Source: Acidiferrobacteraceae bacterium (GTDB lineage Bacteria; Pseudomonadota; Gammaproteobacteria; Arenicellales; UBA868). Taken from it: a stretch of 41,388 nucleotides of DNA. Below are positions 34,400-41,388 of the stretch, piece by piece. The stretch covers positions 1 through 41,388 of the forward strand of contig PBOB01000041.1 in assembly GCA_002724185.1 (NCBI GenBank). The letters are read 5' to 3'. The position numbers were made by a program, and so were the translations under genes. Numbering within the stretch: the stretch's first letter is position 1; every line of letters begins with the position of its first letter. The notes beneath the pieces were generated by a model, which searched no databases, was not told the DNA's origin, and saw only the letters and a program-made list of their open reading frames with translations.

Positions 34400-35826
34400 A
34401 TACAGCTTCCACTGAATTTCGCAAGCGAGTTCGGATGGCTTTGGCTGATGACGAGCTACAGCACGCTATGGGTAGAGCAAAAGGGGGATTTGTTCTTAAT
34501 CGCCAGAAAGCTATTGCGGAATTTCCTGAATTCCATCAAATGACAGATGCCGCCCGAGATATTAAGGACCATGTTCTTATGAATCTTGATCTATATCTCG
34601 AGATCTATGAGAAAAAAGTATTGGAAAATGGTGGTCAGGTACATTGGGCCCGTACAGCTGAAGAGGCGAGTACTATTGTTGAAGGGTTATGCAGAAGATC
34701 TGGAGCTAGAAAGATTACCAAAGGAAAGTCGATGGTTTCGGAAGAGATTAATCTGAATGAAAAGCTTGAAAAATCTGGCATGCAGGTGATTGAGACCGAT
34801 CTCGGAGAGTATATCGTACAGCTCGCTTCTGAAAAGCCAAGTCATATCATTGCTCCTGCAGTCCACAAGACACGCAATCAAATAAGTAAACTCTTTTATA
34901 AGCACCATAAACCGATGGGATATGCTGATAAAGTGTCAGAGCGTAAAGAGATTGTTCAGCAAGCTCGGAGCGTGCTACGCAATCATTTTGTAGAGTCCGA
35001 TATCGGCATCACTGGAGCAAATTTCTTGATTGCCGAGACCGGTTCGAGTGTTATCGTCACAAATGAGGGGAATGGTGACCTAACTAGTGTTCTGCCACGG
35101 ATGCAAATTGTTGTGGCCGGCATAGAGAAAGTAATTCCATCGTTAGAGGATTTATCTGTTTTTTTACGTGTACTGGCACGTAGTGCAACCGGCCAGGAGA
35201 TCAGTGCATACACCAGCTTGTATTCGGGTCCTAGAGCCAATCATGCTGATGAAGAAGGACCCGAACAGTATCATGTAGTCCTTGTGGATAATGGGCGTTC
35301 AAGTATGCTAGGTAGCGAGTACCAGTCGATGTTGAGATGCATACGTTGCGGCGCTTGTTTGAATCACTGCACTGTTTATAACGTAATTGGCGGCCATGCA
35401 TATGGTTCGATTTACCCAGGCCCCATGGGTTCAGTCTTAACTCCCCTTATCGACGGCCATGAAAACAATACTGATCTCGCTAATGCTTGTACCCTTAATG
35501 GTCTATGCAGGACTATTTGCCCGGTCCATATACCTTTACCAGATCTGTTGCGTAATCATCGTACTCAACAGCAGCGCCGAAAGTTAACCCCTTTTACCGG
35601 ACGCTTCTTTTTTGCGATTTGGGTATACCTGGTTCGTCGACCTCATTTCTATCAGATAGTTTTAGCGCTGCCTATATGGGTATTAAATAGAGTGGGACGA
35701 AAAAGTGGCGTCATAAAGAGGATTCCGTTGGCAAATGGTTGGACAAATAGTCGAGATTTCCCCTGTCCATCTGCTCAGACTTTCCAGAGACAGTGGAGAG
35801 CGGAAATGAGAAAGTTTAATGCTTGA
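34396..35826 (+). CDS. lutB: Lactate utilization protein B (LUD domain, ferredoxin-type)
   Basis: Central subunit of LutABC, 476 residues. An LUD domain covers about residues 60-300, with the family stretch TKGKSMVSEEINLN and FLIAETGSSVIVTNEGN. A two-cluster ferredoxin region follows: C315-x2-C318-x2-C321-x3-C325 (CIRCGACLNHC) and C365, C371, C375 (CTLNGLCRTICP). C-terminal residues 395-476 are typical of the LutB tail. It overlaps lutA by 4 bp and lutC by 8 bp, the tight packing expected of one complex. It should pass electrons from lactate to the quinone pool by way of the iron-sulfur centres. Confidence 0.96.
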   Translation: MNTASTEFRKRVRMALADDELQHAMGRAKGGFVLNRQKAIAEFPEFHQMTDAARDIKDHVLMNLDLYLEIYEKKVLENGGQVHWARTAEEASTIVEGLCRRSGARKITKGKSMVSEEINLNEKLEKSGMQVIETDLGEYIVQLASEKPSHIIAPAVHKTRNQISKLFYKHHKPMGYADKVSERKEIVQQARSVLRNHFVESDIGITGANFLIAETGSSVIVTNEGNGDLTSVLPRMQIVVAGIEKVIPSLEDLSVFLRVLARSATGQEISAYTSLYSGPRANHADEEGPEQYHVVLVDNGRSSMLGSEYQSMLRCIRCGACLNHCTVYNVIGGHAYGSIYPGPMGSVLTPLIDGHENNTDLANACTLNGLCRTICPVHIPLPDLLRNHRTQQQRRKLTPFTGRFFFAIWVYLVRRPHFYQIVLALPIWVLNRVGRKSGVIKRIPLANGWTNSRDFPCPSAQTFQRQWRAEMRKFNA

Positions 35827-36475
35827 TGCTCGTAGTTCTTTATTTGCTGCGCTAAGGGTTGCACTAACGGGCGGTGAACAACGATCTGCGCTTGCTCGTA
35901 GTGCTATCGAGGATAGAGTTCATACCACTAGGTTATCAGCGCGACCAGGGACTAATATGGATTTAGTTGATCAATACTGCAACAAGCATATCGCCGTCCA
36001 TGGTACGGTTAATCGCATCGCAGGCTTCCATAATGTTGTAGCCGCGACAGAAGAGTACTGTTCCCAACAGCAGTTGGGTAAAGATCTAGTTGTTGGTTCT
36101 GGAGCAATACTGGATAAAGTTATGTGGCCGCCGGAGTGGAGCGCTAATAAGCGACCTGCCAATGTGTCCGATAAGATCGTGCTAAGCGAAGCCTATGCGG
36201 GAATTTCTGAGACAGGTACGATGGTTTTTATTCCGAAGAGTAGAAGTCCAGCATCACAGATATTTCTTGGGACACATCATATTGTTGTTCTTGACTCAAG
36301 TCTGATTGTAGCGTGTCAAGAAGATCTATGGCGTATCATTAGAACTGATCACGAAGTTTTCCCGCGTGCTGTGAACTTGGTTACTGGGCCATCAAAGACT
36401 GGGGATGTTGAGCAAACTATAGAGTATGGCGCACATGGACCTGAACGAGTGCACTTGATATTGGTAGACGTCTAA
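35819..36475 (+). CDS. lutC: Lactate utilization protein C (LUD domain)
   Basis: Third subunit of the LutABC complex, 218 residues, an LUD (formerly DUF162) domain protein. The C-terminal half carries the family pattern: SEAYAGISETGTMVF, then HHIVVLDSSLIVA and a final GPSKTGDVEQTIEYGAHGPERVHLILV, cut here to GPSKTGDVEQ and GPERVHLILV. The ATG at 35819 lies inside the last codons of lutB. No gene follows on this strand for about 100 bp, so it closes the operon. Confidence 0.94.
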   Translation: MLDARSSLFAALRVALTGGEQRSALARSAIEDRVHTTRLSARPGTNMDLVDQYCNKHIAVHGTVNRIAGFHNVVAATEEYCSQQQLGKDLVVGSGAILDKVMWPPEWSANKRPANVSDKIVLSEAYAGISETGTMVFIPKSRSPASQIFLGTHHIVVLDSSLIVACQEDLWRIIRTDHEVFPRAVNLVTGPSKTGDVEQTIEYGAHGPERVHLILVDV

Positions 36476-36576
36476 ACTATTCTGTTCAACTGCAGCATTG
36501 AAGTGCGCAAGGTCAGAAAGTGAAATGCTCATAGAGATTGGAGAAAATCTTTTGTGCGAGAAAGGAGGTCTAGTTC

Positions 36577-37110
36577 ATGATGCGTAGTAATAGATATAGT
36601 CGAGATGAGCTCCTGAATTGCGGTCATGGACGTTTATTTGGCCCTGGTAATGCTCAGTTACCACTTCCACCGATGTTAATGTTTGACCGTATTACTCATA
36701 TCTCTGAAGATGGAGGCGAGCATGGAAAAGGTGAGGTTATTGCAGAGCTTGACGTTAGTCCAAGCTTATGGTTTTTCCAGTGCCACTTCGAAGGCGATGC
36801 TGTTATGCCAGGCTGTTTAGGTCTTGATGCGCTATGGCAATTAATTGGGTTTTTTCTAGGATGGAAGGGTGGGCCTGGCCATGGGCGAGCTCTTGGTTCA
36901 GGGGAAATACGTTTTACAGGGCAAATTACACCTACATGCAAAAGGGTGCGATACCACGTTATGCTAAAACGAGTAATCACACGAAAGTTATATATGGGAA
37001 TTGGCGATGGCCATGTTGAGGCAGATGGGCGCATTATCTACACTGGCAAAGATCTTCGAGTGGGTCTTTTCCAGAGTGTAGAGTCGGACCTGTCTGATCC
37101 AAACGCATGA
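36577..37110 (+). CDS. fabA: 3-hydroxydecanoyl-ACP dehydratase/isomerase
   Basis: Introduces the cis double bond in fatty acid synthesis by dehydrating 3-hydroxydecanoyl-ACP and isomerising the product. The protein is 177 residues (E. coli 172). The catalytic pair is H70 in [16 protein letters not shown] and D84 in LGLDALWQ, numbered exactly as in E. coli. A textbook AAAGGAGGT at 36561-36569 sets the ATG at 36577. The stop overlaps the fabB start by 4 bp. I looked for a FabR-like palindrome upstream and did not see one. Confidence 0.97.
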   Translation: MMRSNRYSRDELLNCGHGRLFGPGNAQLPLPPMLMFDRITHISEDGGEHGKGEVIAELDVSPSLWFFQCHFEGDAVMPGCLGLDALWQLIGFFLGWKGGPGHGRALGSGEIRFTGQITPTCKRVRYHVMLKRVITRKLYMGIGDGHVEADGRIIYTGKDLRVGLFQSVESDLSDPNA

Positions 37111-38321
37111 AGCGAGTAGTTGTAACAGGGCTGGGTATTGTCTCCAGTATTGGGATCGGAAAAGATGCAGTCCGAAACGCGCTGCGTCAAGGTAACTCTG
37201 GTATTGTATTTAGTCCCGAGTACGATGAACTGAATTTTCGTTCACATGTTCACGGCGCTTTAGATATTGATTTAGATGCAACTATTGATCGGAAAATTAA
37301 GCGCTTTATGGGTGATTCAGCATCATATAACTATCTTGCGATGAAGGAGGCTGTTATCGACTCGGGTGCGAGTGATGAGATGGTTCGTAGCCCGAGAACA
37401 GGCCTAATAGTAGGAACAGGCGGCGGATCACCAGAAAACATTGTTTTAGCTGCAGATTTATTGAGGAAGAAAGGAATACGACGAGTTGGTCCGTATATGG
37501 TTACTCGTACGATGTCTAGCACTAACGCGGCTTGTCTTAGCACTGCATTCGGTATCCGAGGTATTGCGTATTCCATCAGTTCTGCTTGCGCGACAAGTGG
37601 CCATTGTATTGGCAATGCTGCCGAACTTATACAGCTTGGTAAGCAAGACTTAGTATTTGCTGGCGGTGGTGAAGAACTTCATTGGGCAATGACGATGCTA
37701 TTCGATGCAATGGGAGCCTTGTCATCAAAGTATAATGATACGCCCGAGGTAGCCTCAAGAACCTATGATGCTAACCGTGATGGCTTTGTAATTTCTGGTG
37801 GCGGTGGTGTTCTAGCATTGGAGGATCTCGATCATGCGGAAGCTCGAGGTGCAAAAATATATGCAGAGCTAGTCGGTTCTGGGGCAACTTCGGATGGTTA
37901 TGATATGGTACAGCCATCTGGTGAAGGAGCTGTTCGTTGTATGCAGCAGGCTATTGAGAATGTGAATGATCCGATTGATTATCTAAATACTCACGGCACC
38001 AGCACGCTGGTTGGAGATATCCGTGAGCTTGAAGCTGTTCGAACAGTTTTTGGAGATCACATTCCTAGGATGAGCGCAACCAAATCAATGACGGGTCATG
38101 CGTTAGGAGCAGCTGGGGTAAATGAAGCTGTATATACGCTACTTATGTTAGAGAGCGATTTTATTGCACCGTCCATAAATATTGAAAGCCTGGATCCGGG
38201 CGCAGAGTATTTCCCGATTATTCAGGAACCAGTTGAAAACGCAGGACTGAATACTGTTATGAGTAATAGTTTTGGTTTTGGCGGGACTAACTCGACACTA
38301 GTTTTCCGTCGTTTTTGCTAG
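37107..38321 (+). CDS. fabB: 3-oxoacyl-ACP synthase I
   Basis: Condensing enzyme that extends the unsaturated intermediate made by FabA, essential for unsaturated fatty acids in this pathway. It is 404 residues, as in E. coli. The catalytic cysteine is C161 in [12 protein letters not shown], and the two active-site histidines are H295 in NTHGTST and H330 in [12 protein letters not shown]. The C-terminal [11 protein letters not shown] loop is intact. The ATG overlaps the fabA stop (ATGA). FabB and not FabF is favoured by the partner fabA and by the full protein pattern. Confidence 0.96.
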   Translation: MKRVVVTGLGIVSSIGIGKDAVRNALRQGNSGIVFSPEYDELNFRSHVHGALDIDLDATIDRKIKRFMGDSASYNYLAMKEAVIDSGASDEMVRSPRTGLIVGTGGGSPENIVLAADLLRKKGIRRVGPYMVTRTMSSTNAACLSTAFGIRGIAYSISSACATSGHCIGNAAELIQLGKQDLVFAGGGEELHWAMTMLFDAMGALSSKYNDTPEVASRTYDANRDGFVISGGGGVLALEDLDHAEARGAKIYAELVGSGATSDGYDMVQPSGEGAVRCMQQAIENVNDPIDYLNTHGTSTLVGDIRELEAVRTVFGDHIPRMSATKSMTGHALGAAGVNEAVYTLLMLESDFIAPSINIESLDPGAEYFPIIQEPVENAGLNTVMSNSFGFGGTNSTLVFRRFC

Positions 38322-38393
38322 GGACTTTCAGGGGGGGGTTTGATATATCGGTAGTCTTGCAGAATTTGCAAGCTCAAGAAAAGTGATTTGTCA

Positions 38394-39602
38394 TTATGCA
38401 TAATGTGATATTACGTATTCTTTGAGGATACGCTTAAATTGCGACGCAATATTGTCACCCTTCAATGTAATTGTTTTTTTGCCATCTTCGAATACCGGAG
38501 CAGTGGGACGTTCGCCACTACCAGGTAAGCTTATCCCAATATTCGCATTACGGCTTTCTCCAGGCCCATTGACCACACAGCCCATAACGGCTACCGTCAT
38601 ATCTTCTACGCCAGGATATTGGCATTTCCAGGATGTCATCATTTCCTGGATGTACTGCTCGATTTCTCTAGCCAATACTTGGAAGTATTCACTACTTGTT
38701 CTCCCGCATCCAGGGCACGCAACGACTTTTGGCTTGAATGAGCGAACTCCTATACTCTGAAGGATCTCCTGTGCAACAATTACTTCTTTTGTCCTATCAC
38801 CACTGGGTTCCGGTGTAAGTGAGACTCGTATCGTATCTCCTATGCCTTCTTGCAGTAGGACGCCTATAGCTATCGCTGAAGAAGTGATGCCTGCGTCTCC
38901 CATGCCAGCTTCAGTTAGCCCGAGATGCAGAGGGAGATCAGTGCGATTTGCTAGATTTCTGTACAAAAGAATCAGCTCAGGGACCGAACTGACTTTGCAT
39001 GACAAGATGATTTTATTATGGTCGAGTCCTTCTTTCTCAGCAAAGCGTGTGCTTCGGATAACTGACTCAATAAGCGCATCTCTCGTTACTTCGCCCAGTT
39101 GTCGTGGCTGTATTTGAGCTGCGTTCTCATCAAGAAGTTGAGCTAGTAGCGCAGGATCTAAAGAGCCTCCATTGACTCCTATTCGTATTGGCTTGTCATA
39201 TTTGATTGCAAATCCTATCATCTGTGCAAATTGAGAATCATGTTTAGTCCCCCGCCCCACGTTTCCCGGATTAATACGATATTTAGCGAGACTCTTTGCG
39301 CAGTCAGAATTGTTTTCAAGTAGTTTATGGCCGTTATAGTGAAAATCGCCCACGAGGGGTACCATGCATTTCCTCTGATTAAGGAGCGAGCGTATTTCTG
39401 GCACGGCTGCTGCTGCTGCATCTGTATCCACCGTGATTCGGACAATCTCAGCTCCAGCATTTGCGAGTCTTTGAATTTGATCAGTTGTAGATTTCACGTC
39501 TGCTGTTTCAGTGTTCGTCATCGATTGGATTAGTACGGGGTTGTGACCCCCGATGACTAGATCATCTACATGTACTGGTACGGTATTTCTGCGTCGGGGC
39601 AT
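38394..39602 (-). CDS. ispG: 4-hydroxy-3-methylbut-2-en-1-yl diphosphate synthase (IspG/GcpE)
   Basis: Iron-sulfur enzyme of the methylerythritol phosphate pathway for isoprenoids, converting MEcPP to HMBPP. The protein is 402 residues, longer than the roughly 372 of E. coli. It starts with the typical [15 protein letters not shown], and the 4Fe-4S ligands are C296, C299 ([13 protein letters not shown]) and C342 ([11 protein letters not shown]). The C-terminal part ([14 protein letters not shown] and [21 protein letters not shown]) follows the form I know from Alpha- and Betaproteobacteria and not the E. coli form. It lies 42 bp downstream of the thiolase on the same strand and converges with fabB. 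Confidence 0.95.
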   Translation of the reverse strand: MPRRRNTVPVHVDDLVIGGHNPVLIQSMTNTETADVKSTTDQIQRLANAGAEIVRITVDTDAAAAAVPEIRSLLNQRKCMVPLVGDFHYNGHKLLENNSDCAKSLAKYRINPGNVGRGTKHDSQFAQMIGFAIKYDKPIRIGVNGGSLDPALLAQLLDENAAQIQPRQLGEVTRDALIESVIRSTRFAEKEGLDHNKIILSCKVSSVPELILLYRNLANRTDLPLHLGLTEAGMGDAGITSSAIAIGVLLQEGIGDTIRVSLTPEPSGDRTKEVIVAQEILQSIGVRSFKPKVVACPGCGRTSSEYFQVLAREIEQYIQEMMTSWKCQYPGVEDMTVAVMGCVVNGPGESRNANIGISLPGSGERPTAPVFEDGKKTITLKGDNIASQFKRILKEYVISHYA

Positions 39603-39644
39603 TTTTCGAGCTATTTGTGCATTGTTTGTTAGGTTGAAGCTAAA

Positions 39645-40832
39645 TCATAAAAAGCGTTCAAATGCCATTGCTGTAGCCTCACCACCACCTATGCATAGTG
39701 TTGCGATGCCTTTGGATAAACCCTGTCGTTCTAAAGCTGAAAGCAGAGTTACAATTACTCTGGCTCCAGATGCTCCAATAGGATGGCCCAGTGCACACGC
39801 ACCACCATGAATATTGAGCTTGTCATGGTTGATATCTAGTTCTAGCATAGCAGCCATAGGTACAACTGCAAATGCTTCGTTGATTTCGTAGAGATCTGGA
39901 TCAGAAGTACTCCATCCTACCTTAGCTAGCAGTTTACGCACCGCTTCCACGGGTGCAGTGGTAAACCAACGTGGTTCTTGTGCGTGAGTTGCATGACCCA
40001 AGACTTTGGCTAAAGGAACATAACCGCCTCGTTCAGCCTCAGAAAGTCTCATTAGTACCAGAGCCGCCGCGCCATCTGATATAGAGCTTGAGTTCGCTGC
40101 AGTAACAGTACCGTCTTTTCGAAAAACTGGTGCTAACTGTGGGATCTTTTCGACGTTTGATTTTAACGGGATCTCATCAACGTGTACGACATTTTTTTCA
40201 CGCTTTGTTTGTGCGCTGACGCTGATAATCTCGCTCTGAAAAGCCCCACTTTCAATAGCTTCCTTTGCGCGTGTTAAAGACTCAATAGCAAAATCATCCT
40301 GATCTTCACGACTAAATCCATAATGACTGGCGCACTGTTCAGCAAATTCACCCATTAGTTTTCCCCGGTCATAGGCATCCTCAAGACCGTCAAGAAACAT
40401 GTGATCGATTATTTTTGCATGACCGAGGCGGTGTCCACTTCGCGCCTTTGGTAATAGGTACGGCGCATTAGTCATGCTTTCTTGACCACCCGCAATTACT
40501 TTTTTTGCAGTACCTGCGACAATTAAGTCGTGGGCTAGCATCACGGCTTGCATTCCAGAACCACACATTTTATTAATAGTTGTACATGCAACCTCGAGAG
40601 GTAGGCCGGCTCCGAGGGTTGCTTGTCGTGCTGGGGCTTGGCCCTGACCAGCAGGTAAGACACATCCCATAATTACTTGATCGATCTCATTTGGCTCTGT
40701 GCCAGATCTTTCAAGTGCAGCTGCGATCGCCGCAGCACCTAGTTCTGCTGCTGATACTGATGAGAAGCTACCTTGAAATGCTCCAATGGGAGTTCTTGCT
40801 GTTCCTGCAATGACAATTGGATCTCTGTCCAT
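39645..40832 (-). CDS. Acetyl-CoA acetyltransferase (thiolase II type)
   Basis: Thiolase of 395 residues that condenses two acetyl-CoA or cleaves acetoacetyl-CoA. The nucleophilic cysteine is C90 in NKMCGSGMQAV. The catalytic histidine and the second cysteine appear in GGACALGHPIGASGAR and ATLCIGGGEATAMA. The ATG at 40832 has a GGAG sequence 6 bases upstream; the frame is also open from a GTG at 40844. No 3-hydroxybutyryl-CoA dehydrogenase or PHA synthase is nearby, so biosynthetic (atoB/phaA) and degradative roles cannot be separated. It may be controlled by the palindromic promoter about 370 bp upstream. Confidence 0.93.
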   Translation of the reverse strand: MDRDPIVIAGTARTPIGAFQGSFSSVSAAELGAAAIAAALERSGTEPNEIDQVIMGCVLPAGQGQAPARQATLGAGLPLEVACTTINKMCGSGMQAVMLAHDLIVAGTAKKVIAGGQESMTNAPYLLPKARSGHRLGHAKIIDHMFLDGLEDAYDRGKLMGEFAEQCASHYGFSREDQDDFAIESLTRAKEAIESGAFQSEIISVSAQTKREKNVVHVDEIPLKSNVEKIPQLAPVFRKDGTVTAANSSSISDGAAALVLMRLSEAERGGYVPLAKVLGHATHAQEPRWFTTAPVEAVRKLLAKVGWSTSDPDLYEINEAFAVVPMAAMLELDINHDKLNIHGGACALGHPIGASGARVIVTLLSALERQGLSKGIATLCIGGGEATAMAFERFL

Positions 40833-40844
40833 GTTGGACTCCAC

Positions 40845-41388
40845 GGTATTGTTTACTGAGTTTCGAAAATAATATTACGCCCGACCTCTTTACCTGTAAT
40901 TTCTTCTTGGCGACAATCGGCATTGATAAAGTAAATATAGCTCTGTAAGTGTTAAGGCTGGTATACATATCGGCTATTTTAGCTTCATCGAGTTGGAATC
41001 TTCCGATTGGCTCCCTATACGGTTCCCGCGCATGAATAAATGGAATAATGATATTTAGCCAAACTTACATCATTCCTATTCGACACCCAAGATAGTACTA
41101 GTTGTTTGTTATCTAGGCCGCTCATCAACACTGAACCCCCTTCAATCGCTTGACTAAGTACGTTTTCACATGGAATGGTTTAATCCTCAATATTCCAGCC
41201 TATAAATGGGGGAGCAGAGATTTTACGTTTACGTAAACGTAAACGTCAATGTCAATATGAATGTGAATGATACTTACGATTAGCATAATGAAGTACGCGC
41301 AAATCGGTTTATTTATAGCTGATGACCAGATATATACTCAAGCTGATCTAGTTGATTAAGAAATAAATTACAATTATGAGTATGCGAC
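40845..41388. promoter_or_regulatory. 544-bp non-coding region at the window end
   Basis: Between the minus-strand thiolase gene and the window edge there is no frame with family resemblance. It contains the palindrome and promoter described at 41220-41249 and a string of decaying six-base repeats (about 41225-41268). A 36-codon minus-strand frame runs from the ATG at 41125 to a stop at 41015, preceded by GAAGGGGG; I cannot support it as a gene. An ATG at 41377 could start a plus-strand gene outside the window. Confidence 0.45.
41220..41249 (-). promoter_or_regulatory. Minus-strand promoter with an embedded 22-bp perfect palindrome
   Basis: Reading the minus strand, TTGACG (41249-41244) and TAAAAT (41225-41220) are separated by 18 bp, each five of six to the consensus. 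The spacer plus part of the -10 box is a perfect 22-bp palindrome at 41222-41243 with half TTTACGTTTAC. A regulator bound there would sit between the two boxes, as MerR-family proteins do. From memory it resembles the LiuR type of operator, and the thiolase downstream would fit such a role. The implied leader to the thiolase is about 370 nt. Confidence 0.55.

Overview
The window reads as a chromosomal segment of a Gammaproteobacterium, probably an uncultured marine or sulfur-rich-habitat lineage. The class rests on gene order: lptF-lptG diverging from pepA-holC-valS, a fabA-fabB pair, glnS and sohB. Base composition is moderately AT-rich and even by eye. Genes are packed tightly with many non-ATG starts. 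I see no rRNA, tRNA, CRISPR array, insertion sequence or phage gene. The habitat is inferred from metabolism (taurine, ATP sulfurylase, corrinoid methyl transfer) and is not proven.

Layout. 1-5018 (minus): valS (3' end cut off by the window), an acidic protein of unknown function, holC and pepA. 5159-7390 (plus): lptF and lptG of the LPS export machine. 7437-12376 (minus): a sulfonate block of class III aminotransferase (taurine:pyruvate type), a small secreted protein, alanine dehydrogenase and sulfoacetaldehyde acetyltransferase. 12712-14229 (plus): a CoA-dependent methylmalonate-semialdehyde dehydrogenase, divergent from that block. 14233-17608 (minus): gamma carbonic anhydrase-like protein, sohB and glnS. 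17871-22495 (plus): an EF-G-like GTPase, DAHP synthase and ATP sulfurylase. 22562-22831 (minus): a Trm112-like protein. 23162-32177 (plus): FKBP isomerase, serA, serC, a DUF1015 protein, formate-tetrahydrofolate ligase, a corrinoid protein, a pterin methyltransferase and a DUF2797 protein. 32243-33448 (minus): an MFS transporter, divergent from lutABC (33593-36475). 36577-38321 (plus): fabA-fabB. 38394-40832 (minus): thiolase and ispG. 40833-41388: non-coding DNA with a perfect 22-bp palindrome inside a good minus-strand promoter.

How the genes may work together. Taurine would be deaminated to sulfoacetaldehyde, with alanine dehydrogenase regenerating pyruvate and releasing ammonia. Xsc would then yield acetyl phosphate and sulfite. 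The single-chain ATP sulfurylase could take part in oxidising that sulfite through APS, but APS reductase and a sulfite exporter are not here. The serA-serC-DUF1015-fhs-corrinoid-methyltransferase run joins serine synthesis to folate one-carbon chemistry. It suggests that methyl groups from an unknown donor are loaded onto tetrahydrofolate and possibly oxidised to formate with ATP gain. LutABC adds lactate oxidation.

The best leads are the one-carbon module with no visible substrate methyltransferase, the DUF1015 gene placed where a phosphoserine phosphatase is missing, the PopZ-like acidic protein next to valS, the palindrome at 41222-41243, and a GGT-N3-ACC operator between the MFS gene and lutABC.
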